10,755 nt of DNA from DYTH01 sp964552725 (GCA_964552725.1 CAZKHU010000095.1:1-10755); one strand, 5' to 3'. Shown: positions 1 to 6,185, counted from the stretch's first letter. The notes: a model not told the origin generated them from the sequence alone. Translations and numbers: made by a program.

Positions 1-21
1 CCCGCTCAGAATCGTTGCGGG
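1..21. repeat. short hairpin, possible edge of a dispersed repeat
   Basis: CCCGC at 1-5 pairs with GCGGG at 17-21 around an 11-base loop, followed by GAATGACA. Hairpins of this CCCGC...GCGGGAATGAC type are common dispersed intergenic repeats in proteobacterial genomes. The left side is cut by the window edge, so the full unit cannot be seen. The rest of 22-170 shows no gene. Confidence 0.3.
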
Positions 22-173
22 AATGACAAGAATGGGGAGTTTTGCAATTACCTCGTAAGTAAAGATTCTGGGACTTTTACTGAATGCCGAATGAAACGTG
101 CAACGCCTGGCAGCTGATTGTCCAGTCACCTGCAACCGAAAAGAGCTTTGCTCCTGGGGCCTATCAAACAAAA

Positions 174-204
174 GTTGACAAATGTTGACAGCTGTGAATA
201 TGAT
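174..204 (+). promoter_or_regulatory. promoter and probable operator of the XRE-ImmA gene
   Basis: A -35 box TTGACA (175-180) is followed after 18 bases by TATGAT (199-204), close to the sigma-70 consensus. GTTGACA occurs twice (174-180 and 184-190), exactly 10 bp apart, and the second copy is part of an imperfect 14-bp palindrome TTGACAGCTGTGAA (185-198). These repeats lie on the promoter, as expected for an autoregulating XRE repressor. The predicted transcript start is about base 211, on the start codon itself, and no ribosome binding site precedes it, so the mRNA may be leaderless. Confidence 0.5.
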
Positions 205-210
205 GCAGTC

Positions 211-1344
211 ATGAAAAATCGCAAACTTAACATCAACAAAATAGAGGAAAGCGCTGAGCGGCTCGGCTTTAACAAGTCTAAACTTGCAAGTATCGTTGAA
301 GTTTCGAGAGAAACCGTATCGCAATGGTTTAAAGGGGAAAAGTTCCCGCGACCAGACAAGCTGCTGAAGCTATCCATGACCCTGGGGCTGAATTTCAATG
401 AGATTGTATCAAGTCTTCCCTCTGAAAATGAGCCTATTGTCGCATTCAGAAAAAAAGGTAATCACAAGATCACAGATCAATATCTTGAAGAAGCCCGCGA
501 CACCGGAAGGATTCTAGGCAACCTTGTCCCTTATCTTCCCTTTGATAGGCTTTCCCGACCCAAAACCCTGATCCACCCCCAGCTTGATTATCCTTATATT
601 CAGCAGGTTGCAAAAAAAATAAGAAACCAGATTGGCAAGGTTCAGAGTGAAGCAATAAAATTTGAAGATTTAATTAATTTTTTCAACGACCTTAACGCCG
701 TTATCATTCCCGTCCTGTGGGGAAGCAAAGACAGACATGAAAACGCCCTCCACATCTATTTGCCGGAGTCAATGACGACATGGGTATATCTGAATCTGGA
801 CTGTAATGTTCATGATTTCAACTTCTGGATGGCGCATGAGTTGGGGCACGTCTTAGCGCCGGAGTTGCACGACGATAAAGGAGAAGATTTTGCCGATGCC
901 TTTGCCCGGGCCTTGCTTGTTCCCGAGGAAATAGCTGCCATCGAATACCCGCATTTGAGGAAAACAGACAAAATTTCCCACCAAATCAATCATATAAAAT
1001 CGGTTGCCGAAAGATTATGTGTGTCTCCGCTGACGGTTTATTTGGAAATCAATAAATATGCCCAACAGTGTAAACTTCCGAGCATCGATTTGGCAGATCA
1101 TCAGGAAATATACAAGGCAAACACCAACTTTAATAAGGCATTCAAAACCATCAGCGAATGTCTTTTTAAAGATAAGACACCCGCGCCGGATCAATATATC
1201 AGATCCGCCACAGATCATTTCGGCAGTCCTTTTTTTGGTTCCCTGAAGGCATATATTAAGGAAAACAGGAAACCGGCAAGTTTTGTCCAGAGCATCCTCA
1301 GAATGTCCTTGCTTGATGCCAGGAATATTTATGAGGCGCTCTAA
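211..1344 (+). CDS. XRE-family regulator fused to an ImmA/IrrE-type Zn peptidase domain
   Basis: The 377-residue protein has an N-terminal helix-turn-helix of the XRE/Cro type (about residues 5-60, with KSKLASIVEVSRETVSQW as its core) and a C-terminal metallopeptidase domain of the ImmA/IrrE family (COG2856). The zinc motif HELGH lies at residues 209-213, followed by an acidic EDFADAFARALLVPEE helix typical of the family. In this family ImmA cleaves repressors and IrrE/DdrO-like pairs act in stress response; XRE-ImmA fusions are often found in mobile elements and with small toxin-like partners. ATG 211 is chosen because it begins right before the HTH and fits the promoter; a TTG at 118 would add 31 residues that look non-homologous. 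The next gene starts 2 nt after the stop, so the two are probably co-expressed. The target or substrate is unknown. Confidence 0.85.
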   Translation: MKNRKLNINKIEESAERLGFNKSKLASIVEVSRETVSQWFKGEKFPRPDKLLKLSMTLGLNFNEIVSSLPSENEPIVAFRKKGNHKITDQYLEEARDTGRILGNLVPYLPFDRLSRPKTLIHPQLDYPYIQQVAKKIRNQIGKVQSEAIKFEDLINFFNDLNAVIIPVLWGSKDRHENALHIYLPESMTTWVYLNLDCNVHDFNFWMAHELGHVLAPELHDDKGEDFADAFARALLVPEEIAAIEYPHLRKTDKISHQINHIKSVAERLCVSPLTVYLEINKYAQQCKLPSIDLADHQEIYKANTNFNKAFKTISECLFKDKTPAPDQYIRSATDHFGSPFFGSLKAYIKENRKPASFVQSILRMSLLDARNIYEAL

Positions 1345-1346
1345 CC

Positions 1347-1909
1347 ATGCCTCAGATAAAAATCCTGATAGACTCCAATGTTTATTTCCGTCTTGCCCAA
1401 AGTATTCATCCTCTCCTTCAGATCGAATTCGGAAAAGAGAGACATTGTCTTTACGTGATCAAGGAGCTTCAAGCAGAATATAATAAGAGTCCGCGACTCA
1501 AGAGCATGTTCTATTGGGTTAATGAACCTGAATACAAGAAGAACCGGGCCTGTGAACTGAATATTTCGAGAAAAAACAAACAGACAATAACGCAAGTATA
1601 CGATTTTATAAAGGACTATGCAAAAGATTCATATCCTGGACTTTCAAGGTGGATATTACCGCGTTGGCGAATGCCTATGTGCTGGATATCCAGATCGTAA
1701 CCGACGATTCAGATATGTTGGCGTTAGCCGAAGATTTCAACATCAAAACATTAAAAACACTGGATATTCTGAGGCTGATGCTGGATTGCCGGCACATAGA
1801 CATCACTGTCGTGAGGCAGATTGCATCATATTGGAATTATGCTGAAGATAAACCAAAATCATTTGCATTGGATTATAAAAAGCTATTTAAGGAACTACCG
1901 CCCAAATAA
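1347..1909 (+). pseudogene. PIN-like nuclease gene, split by a one-base frameshift
   Basis: Two reading frames together make one PIN-like domain. The first part has LIDSN (D9) and KEL (E40); it then runs out of frame after base 1646. From 1649 the next frame gives VDITALANAYVLDIQ and VTDDSDM. Adding one base at 1646-1649 restores S-K-V-D and yields an unbroken 187-residue protein with the usual PIN acidic set (D9, E40, D103, D120/D121). PIN domains are Mg-dependent RNases and common toxins of type II toxin-antitoxin loci. The start is 2 nt after the XRE-ImmA stop, which suggests a regulated pair. As read, translation ends at 1700 after 117 residues and loses the C-terminal acidic residues, so the product should be inactive. 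A sequencing or assembly error could give the same picture. The exact PIN subfamily is not recognised. Confidence 0.7.
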
Positions 1910-1936
1910 CCGCCTATCGAAATCCGTATGGTATTA

Positions 1937-1968
1937 TGTAACCAATATCTGATGTAACCAATATCTGA
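1937..1968 (+). repeat. 16-bp perfect tandem repeat ahead of the mod promoter
   Basis: TGTAACCAATATCTGA occurs twice in a row (1937-1952 and 1953-1968) with no mismatch. The second copy ends on the base before the -35 box of the mod promoter. It could be a pair of regulator sites or a recent duplication; the sequence alone does not decide. Confidence 0.85.
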
Positions 1969-1997
1969 TTGACACAAGACGATGACCTTTCTATACT
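1969..1997 (+). promoter_or_regulatory. near-consensus sigma-70 promoter for mod
   Basis: TTGACA (1969-1974), a 17-base spacer and TATACT (1992-1997) form an almost ideal sigma-70 promoter. Transcription would start near 2004 and leave a leader of about 120 bases before the mod start. The leader contains a small GC-rich stem TGCCGG/CCGGCA (2053-2058 and 2071-2076, 12-base loop) without a following T-run, so it is not an obvious terminator. Confidence 0.7.
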
Positions 1998-2124
1998 TCG
2001 CCAGTTCAGAGACGATTTTTTATCAAAGCATTATGCGATAAGCGACAATGCCTGCCGGCGCCCTCTTTAACCGGCAAAGCACTTTATCCATAAAACCTTT
2101 CTACGGACGGGAGTGAAAGGATTC

Positions 2125-3855
2125 ATGCCCAAACTCGATTGGATCGGCAAGAAAGCCGTCGTTAACCATCACCGCGAGGTGCCGTTCCACCTGCTGCGCA
2201 GCAATGACGACCTCTCCGTGGGCGATCCCGGCAGCGGGAACCTACTCGTGCAGGGAGACAACCTGATTGCGCTCAAGGCCCTATTGCCCTACTACGCCGG
2301 GCAGGTGAAGTGCATCTACATCGATCCGCCCTACAATACCGGGAATGAAGGCTGGGTTTACAACGACAACGTGAACAGCCCCGAGATGCGGGAGTGGCTG
2401 GGCAGGGCCGTGGGGAAGGAAGCGGAAGACCTTTCACGGCATGACAAGTGGCTCTGCATGAGGTATCCGCGCCTGGCTTTGCTGCGGGAGTTTCTGCGCG
2501 ATGAAGGGGCGATTTTTATCAGCATTGATGATAACGAGTATGCAAACCTTTGTTTGTTGATGCGGGAGGTCTTTGGAGAGCAAAACGAAGTTGCCACTTT
2601 GGTCTGGGAGAAAGGTAAGAAAGGCGATTCCAAGCTTGTATCCGAGACACACGAATATATTGTGATATTTGCCCGGAGTAAAGGCTATCTAACGTCACGA
2701 AACATCAAATGGCGCAAGAGGAAGGCGGGTGTTGACGCAGTTCTTCAATACTACGCCGATCTTCGTGTCAGCCTTGGAAAAGACCACAGCGTCATTCGTA
2801 AGGCCATGATGTCATGGTATCGATCACTCGAGAAGAAAGACCCACGAAAAGCCCATAAACATTACAACTGGTCTGATGACAGGGGGCTTTATTTCCCCGA
2901 TAATTTTCATGGGCCTGATGATGGAAGAGAAAATAGACCACGCTATGACATAATTCATCCTATTACGGGAAAATCCTGTGCCAAGCCATCAACGGGCTGG
3001 CGTTGGGATGAGGAAACTACACGCAAGGCTCTCGCTGAGACACCACCCCGTATTCACTTTGGTAAGGATGAAACGACAATCCCAAACCGTAAAAGCTATC
3101 TAAAGGAGGTGGATCAGGAGCCTTTGATGAGTGTCTTTTACAAGGATGGACGAGCCGCTACGCTTGAAGTCGAAGGCATCCTTGGCGCAGGAGCGTTTCC
3201 GTTTCCCAAAGACTCCGAATTGCTTGCCGATTTGATTGGTGTCGTTGCCGATGATGACGACATCGTTCTGAATAGCTTTGGTGGATCAGGCACAACGGCC
3301 CATGCTGTAATGAAACTTAATCAAGCTGTTGGTGGCAGCAGGAGATTCGTCCTTGTGGAGATGGATAGGGAAGTTTGCCGGACAAAGACCAAGGCACGCC
3401 TGGAGAAAGCTGTCGTGGGCTATACCTACATTCCCAGAAAAGGTAAACCATCTTCTGTTGCACCGCTCGGCGGCGGTTTTCGCTACTGCGAATTGGGGGA
3501 GCCGCTCTTTGACGAACGGGGCAATATCCTTTCCTCGGTATGCTTTTCCGACCTGGCCCGCCATGTCTATTTCACTGAAACCGGCGAACCGCTGCCCGCT
3601 ACAGCCGCTTCGGACAGCCCACTTTTGGGTATCCACAACGGCACGGCGGTCTATCTTCTGTACAACGGCATTTTGAAAGACAAAACGCAGCGGGGCGGTA
3701 ACGTTCTGACCACGAATATTTTGGGCACACTACCCGCCCATGACGGATCAAAAGTCATATACGGCACGGCCTGCCGCATTGACCACGAACGGATGCGACG
3801 AGAAGGAATCGTCTTCAAGCAGTTGCCATACAAACTGAAAGTGGGGGGCGCATGA
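2125..3855 (+). CDS. mod: type III restriction-modification DNA methyltransferase (Mod subunit)
   Basis: This 576-residue protein is a beta-class amino-methyltransferase that transfers a methyl group from S-adenosylmethionine to a base (usually N6-adenine) in a short asymmetric site. Motif IV DPPYNTG lies at residues 67-73 and precedes the AdoMet motif FGGSGTT at 385-391, the order of type III Mod proteins. The region between, about residues 140-370, should hold the target recognition domain and is AT-richer than both ends (bases 2221-2280 have 39 G+C of 60; 2521-2580 have 26; 2881-2940 have 25; 3481-3540 have 34). The residue before SFGGSG is Asn rather than the common Asp. ATG 2125 gives the usual family start (M-P-K-L-D-W-I-G-K-K); GTG 2113 is a possible alternative adding four residues. 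The stop overlaps the start of the res remnant (ATGA), the normal mod-res arrangement. With res broken it is likely an orphan, epigenetic-type methylase. Confidence 0.92.
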   Translation: MPKLDWIGKKAVVNHHREVPFHLLRSNDDLSVGDPGSGNLLVQGDNLIALKALLPYYAGQVKCIYIDPPYNTGNEGWVYNDNVNSPEMREWLGRAVGKEAEDLSRHDKWLCMRYPRLALLREFLRDEGAIFISIDDNEYANLCLLMREVFGEQNEVATLVWEKGKKGDSKLVSETHEYIVIFARSKGYLTSRNIKWRKRKAGVDAVLQYYADLRVSLGKDHSVIRKAMMSWYRSLEKKDPRKAHKHYNWSDDRGLYFPDNFHGPDDGRENRPRYDIIHPITGKSCAKPSTGWRWDEETTRKALAETPPRIHFGKDETTIPNRKSYLKEVDQEPLMSVFYKDGRAATLEVEGILGAGAFPFPKDSELLADLIGVVADDDDIVLNSFGGSGTTAHAVMKLNQAVGGSRRFVLVEMDREVCRTKTKARLEKAVVGYTYIPRKGKPSSVAPLGGGFRYCELGEPLFDERGNILSSVCFSDLARHVYFTETGEPLPATAASDSPLLGIHNGTAVYLLYNGILKDKTQRGGNVLTTNILGTLPAHDGSKVIYGTACRIDHERMRREGIVFKQLPYKLKVGGA

Positions 3856-4004
3856 TTCTGAAGAGCTATCAGTCCGACGCGCTTAACTGGTTTGAGAAGT
3901 TCCTCAAACGCTGCCGAGAAAGCGGACTACCTCGGGAAAGCTATGCCCAAACCACGCAGGAGTGGCGCGACATGGCATTGTTCTACCGCCCCTTGCGCAC
4001 CTGA
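3852..4004 (+). pseudogene. res: 5' remnant of the type III restriction subunit gene (res)
   Basis: The reading frame starts at an ATG overlapping the mod stop and encodes only 50 residues, beginning MILKSYQSDALNWFEKFL, the standard N-terminus of type III Res helicase-nucleases. It ends at YRPLRT before the Walker A motif; full Res proteins are around 900-1000 residues. After base 3993 the shifted frame reads A-P-D-V, which resembles the next expected Res residues, so a small indel came first or together with the loss of the rest at about base 4010. Neither the ATPase/helicase nor the endonuclease domain is anywhere in the window, so restriction by this locus is not possible from here. Confidence 0.75.
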
Positions 4005-4069
4005 TGTTAAAGGGGGCAGGGTAGCCGGGAAGCCGCCTCTTCGGTGATCAGCCTATCCCCCCCCTCATT

Positions 4070-4423
4070 CTACAGAAACACCTTGTAGCTAATGTTCAGG
4101 GCCTTTCCCAAGCGCTTGGCCATCTCCTTGCCGATGGGACGTTTCCCGTTCTCCATTTCGGAAATATGGCGTTGCGGGATGCCGATCAGCTCGGCAAGTT
4201 TCATCTGCGTCAACCCTTCCCGGTATCTCGCCCCGGCCAGAGCCTTGCCGATAAGCTGCCCTTCCGAACATTCTGGGTAAGCCTCCCGCCACGGGACAGA
4301 ATCCGACGTATCCACAAATCCCAACGGCTTCAGGGTTTCAATGGCCCGCGCTATGTTCACAATCGGCCCGACGAATCGAAGTTCAACGGTTTCAGTAGGG
4401 TGCTTTTTCGTGTGTGCCTGCAT
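4070..4423 (-). CDS. XRE-type helix-turn-helix antitoxin-like regulator, no toxin partner
   Basis: The 117-residue protein has a C-terminal HTH (about residues 64-112; core LTQMKLAELIGIPQRHISEM, with ENGKRPIGKEMAKRLGKAL after it), the form seen in HigA/MqsA-like antitoxins and autorepressors. The N-terminal 60 residues (VELRFVGP..., VPWREAYPE) are a family-typical leader domain of unknown role. A GAGGTGA ribosome site lies just upstream of the start. No toxin reading frame is found on the minus strand next to it: the 65 bases to the res remnant are empty and the next gene upstream is the broken yafQ. It may be an orphan antitoxin that represses its own promoter. Confidence 0.8.
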   Translation of the reverse strand: MQAHTKKHPTETVELRFVGPIVNIARAIETLKPLGFVDTSDSVPWREAYPECSEGQLIGKALAGARYREGLTQMKLAELIGIPQRHISEMENGKRPIGKEMAKRLGKALNISYKVFL

Positions 4424-4470
4424 ACGTCACCTCGATCAATCTTATTTCGTAACTATCCATCTCATGGAAG

Positions 4471-4499
4471 ATCCTATACTAAAATAAAGTATAATGCAA
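4471..4499 (-). promoter_or_regulatory. promoter with embedded palindromic operator for the XRE gene
   Basis: Read on the minus strand, TTGCAT (4499-4494), a 17-base spacer and TAGGAT (4476-4471) make a sigma-70-like promoter. A perfect inverted repeat TATACT-7-AGTATA (4475-4493) fills the spacer and overlaps the -10. A dimeric HTH protein bound there would block RNA polymerase, matching autoregulation by the XRE protein encoded 48 bases downstream. Confidence 0.55.
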
Positions 4500-4506
4500 G
4501 GCGTTT

Positions 4507-4614
4507 CTATTTCGCCAAGTTCGCAACCTGCTCGGTTTGCTTCATTCCATTTGCTGCAAATGCCTTTTCCAATGCCGTTACGCCCTCCCTAACCAGGCTG
4601 GTTCGATATGGCAT
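4507..4614 (-). other. 35-codon open frame overlapping the yafQ 3' end
   Basis: A minus-strand frame from ATG 4614 to TAG 4507 encodes M-P-Y-R-T-S-L-V-R-E-G-V then ALEKAFAANGMKQTEQVANLAK. The composition looks protein-like, but no family is recognised and there is no clear ribosome site. It may be the tail of another gene joined to the truncated yafQ at about 4590, or chance. Confidence 0.15.
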
Positions 4615-4787
4615 TCTCGGCGGTCTTTGAAATTGCCAATCAGGAGATGATCCCCGTGCTTGCGTTCCAGCGGTATTTAGTCAATGAGTTTACGAACGAT
4701 GGACTTGATGTTTCCCGGATCAGAGCCGCGCTTGATCATCAGCTTCAAGTCTTTTGCAAAGCGGTTTGCATAGACGGACGTCCGCAT
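4578..4787 (-). pseudogene. yafQ: broken YafQ-family mRNA interferase toxin
   Basis: The frame starts at an ATG overlapping the dinJ stop (TGATG) and begins MRTSVYANRFAKDLKLMIKR, a normal YafQ N-terminus. Codon 37 is TAA (4679-4677). Reading through it in the same frame gives HLLIGNFKDRRECHIEPAWL, the family core. Intact YafQ proteins are about 90 residues and use two His in these blocks, an Asp in HxEPDW and a C-terminal His. Here the two His are present (47 and 60), the Asp is Ala (64), and the sequence leaves the family after residue 66 and ends at codon 70, so the last His is gone. YafQ cleaves mRNA on the ribosome; three independent defects make this copy inactive. Confidence 0.8.
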
Positions 4788-5047
4788 CAGACACCCAACC
4801 GATTGAACAGATCATCGGCGTCTTTACATGCCACCAAGTCATTGTCCGCTTCGCTGTCCCGAAAAACCTTCAGCGTTTCTTCATTCGGAATTTCAACGGG
4901 AAAGGGGAGGCCGCGTCGCAACTTTACCTGCCGGAAAAAGATATTTATCGCCTCAGTGGTTGATATACCCAAGCTCTGCAGGATTCCCTCAACCTCGTCT
5001 TTTAATTCCCGTTCGGTGCGGGCGTTGATCATTGCTGTCCGTGCCAT
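4787..5047 (-). CDS. dinJ: DinJ/RelB-family antitoxin
   Basis: The 86-residue protein has an N-terminal ribbon-helix-helix DNA-binding part (MARTAMINARTERELKDEVEGI..., GISTTEAINIFFRQV) and a C-terminal toxin-binding tail ending KDADDLFNRLGV, which closely follows the ending of E. coli DinJ. DinJ binds and neutralises YafQ and represses the operon. It is full length for the family. The GAGG ribosome site lies 8 bases before the ATG. The stop overlaps the start of the yafQ remnant, the classic coupling of this pair. With the toxin dead, the antitoxin has no cognate partner in the window; it might act on a homologous toxin elsewhere in the genome. Confidence 0.9.
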   Translation of the reverse strand: MARTAMINARTERELKDEVEGILQSLGISTTEAINIFFRQVKLRRGLPFPVEIPNEETLKVFRDSEADNDLVACKDADDLFNRLGV

Positions 5048-5075
5048 AGTCTTAACCTCAATTAAATTTTCCGCT

Positions 5076-5104
5076 ATTGTGTGGCATTTGCTTTACGTTA
5101 TCAA
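5076..5104 (-). promoter_or_regulatory. possible dinJ promoter
   Basis: On the minus strand TTGATA (5104-5099) and CACAAT (5081-5076) are 17 bases apart. The -10 is weak. Spacing and position upstream of dinJ fit, but there is no further support. Confidence 0.3.
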
Positions 5105-5113
5105 GCGGCTATT

Positions 5114-5155
5114 TCACGCCGTGATATTTGAGAATATGTCTCTGACCCCGGTTTT
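5114..5155. repeat. small palindrome and repeat-like stretch between dinJ and thiM
   Basis: TCACG-C-CGTGA (5114-5124) is a perfect short palindrome. The following AGAATATGTCTCTGACCCCG (5131-5150) resembles fragments of dispersed repeats seen near REP-associated transposases in related genomes, from memory only. The 293 bases between dinJ and thiM contain no convincing gene on either strand. Confidence 0.2.
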
Positions 5156-5259
5156 CTTGATTGCATTCTGGCTATTGGTTTTTCCTCGGTCAAATCCGGA
5201 CGCGAGTCTATCGCAAATGGCGGCCGATTTCAAAAGCATTGCAGCGGCCGAATTTGCCC

Positions 5260-5288
5260 TTGACAATGATAACCGATATCGTTATTCA
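5260..5288 (+). promoter_or_regulatory. probable thiM promoter with a palindrome in the spacer
   Basis: TTGACA (5260-5265) and TATTCA (5283-5288) are 17 bases apart. CGATATCG (5274-5281) is a perfect palindrome within the spacer, flanked by AAC and TT that nearly extend it. Transcription would start near 5295, leaving about 45 bases before thiM. That is too short to hold a TPP riboswitch, and no thi-box sequence is seen upstream either. Confidence 0.45.
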
Positions 5289-5340
5289 CGAGCCGCGAGA
5301 AGATCATTCCGATAAAGAGAAAAAAGGAGTATCTTGAACC

Positions 5341-6156
5341 ATGACGCCTTCTTCAATCTGGACGGCGGTGCAGGCAATCCGGTCAAAAGGGCCGGTTGTC
5401 CACAACATAACGAACTACGTAGTCATGAACAACACGGCCAACGCCCTGCTGGCGATCGGCGCCTCGCCGGTCATGGCGCATTCCGGGCGGGAGGTGGAAG
5501 AGATAATCGGGATTGCCTCCGCCCTGGTCATCAATATCGGCACCCTGAGCGAAGATTGGGTGCCATCGATGTTCAAAGCGGCCGAGGCGGCGCGTAAAAA
5601 AGGGATTCCGATCGTTCTTGACCCGGTCGGCGCCGGCGCGACATCATACCGCACCGGGACGGCGCGTGAACTGATCCAGGCCGTTCCTCCAGAGATCATC
5701 CGAGGAAATGCGTCGGAAATCATGGCTCTTTTGGATGCCGGCAGCAAAACAAAGGGGGTGGACAGCAGCGCCTCCTCCGAAGAAGCGGTGGCGATAGGCC
5801 GTGAGCTGCACAAGCAATCCGGTTCCGTTGTTTGCGTCAGCGGGGCGACGGACTACACCATTGGCGCGGCCGGCGTGATCCTGACGAAGAACGGTCATCC
5901 GCTGATGACCAAGGTCACCGGTCTCGGCTGTACGGCGAGCTCCCTTTGCGGGGCTTTTGCCGCGGTAACCGCCGATCCCTTGCTTGCCGCCGCGGAGGCA
6001 ATGGCGGTGATGGGGATTGCCGGCGAAATCGCGGCTTCCCGTTCGCAGGGACCGGGCAGCCTCCAGGTCAATTTCCTGGACGCCCTGTACGTCCTTTCCG
6101 CCGAGCAAATTGCATCATCTCTTGCAATCGATCGTTATAGTTACGAGAAATATTAA
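5341..6156 (+). CDS. thiM: hydroxyethylthiazole kinase
   Basis: ThiM phosphorylates 4-methyl-5-(2-hydroxyethyl)thiazole with ATP, a salvage step into thiamine synthesis, in the cytoplasm. The 271-residue length is normal. Family blocks in order are VHNITNYVVMNNTANALLA, GASPVMAHS, VLDPVGAGAT, IRGNASEI, VCVSGATDY and the ATP/catalytic loop VTGLGCTASSLCGAFAAV with its key Cys. The AAAGGAG ribosome site is 11 bases before ATG 5341. mutM follows after 29 bases in the same direction. No other thiamine gene (thiD, thiE) is in the window, so its pathway partners must lie elsewhere. Confidence 0.93.
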   Translation: MTPSSIWTAVQAIRSKGPVVHNITNYVVMNNTANALLAIGASPVMAHSGREVEEIIGIASALVINIGTLSEDWVPSMFKAAEAARKKGIPIVLDPVGAGATSYRTGTARELIQAVPPEIIRGNASEIMALLDAGSKTKGVDSSASSEEAVAIGRELHKQSGSVVCVSGATDYTIGAAGVILTKNGHPLMTKVTGLGCTASSLCGAFAAVTADPLLAAAEAMAVMGIAGEIAASRSQGPGSLQVNFLDALYVLSAEQIASSLAIDRYSYEKY

Positions 6157-6185
6157 ATATCCTCTGCCTTTGAAAGGGATTTACA

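Noticed and set aside
118..210. Upstream TTG start adding 31 residues to the XRE-ImmA protein
   Set aside because: No ribosome site, the added residues precede the HTH without family look, and the promoter overlaps this stretch.
1347..1700. Stand-alone 117-residue gene
   Set aside because: Its last ~17 residues are out-of-frame sequence; the true continuation of the PIN domain is in the next frame from 1649.
4166..4630. Plus-strand open frame of 154 codons
   Set aside because: It is antisense to the XRE gene and reads as a shadow frame with odd composition.
4608..5315. Long plus-strand open frame of 235 codons
   Set aside because: It lies over dinJ and part of yafQ on the other strand, begins without a ribosome site and has no recognisable domain.
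5050..5340. TPP riboswitch before thiM
   Set aside because: Looked for the conserved CUGAGA and ACCUGAUC type pieces; none found in proper order.
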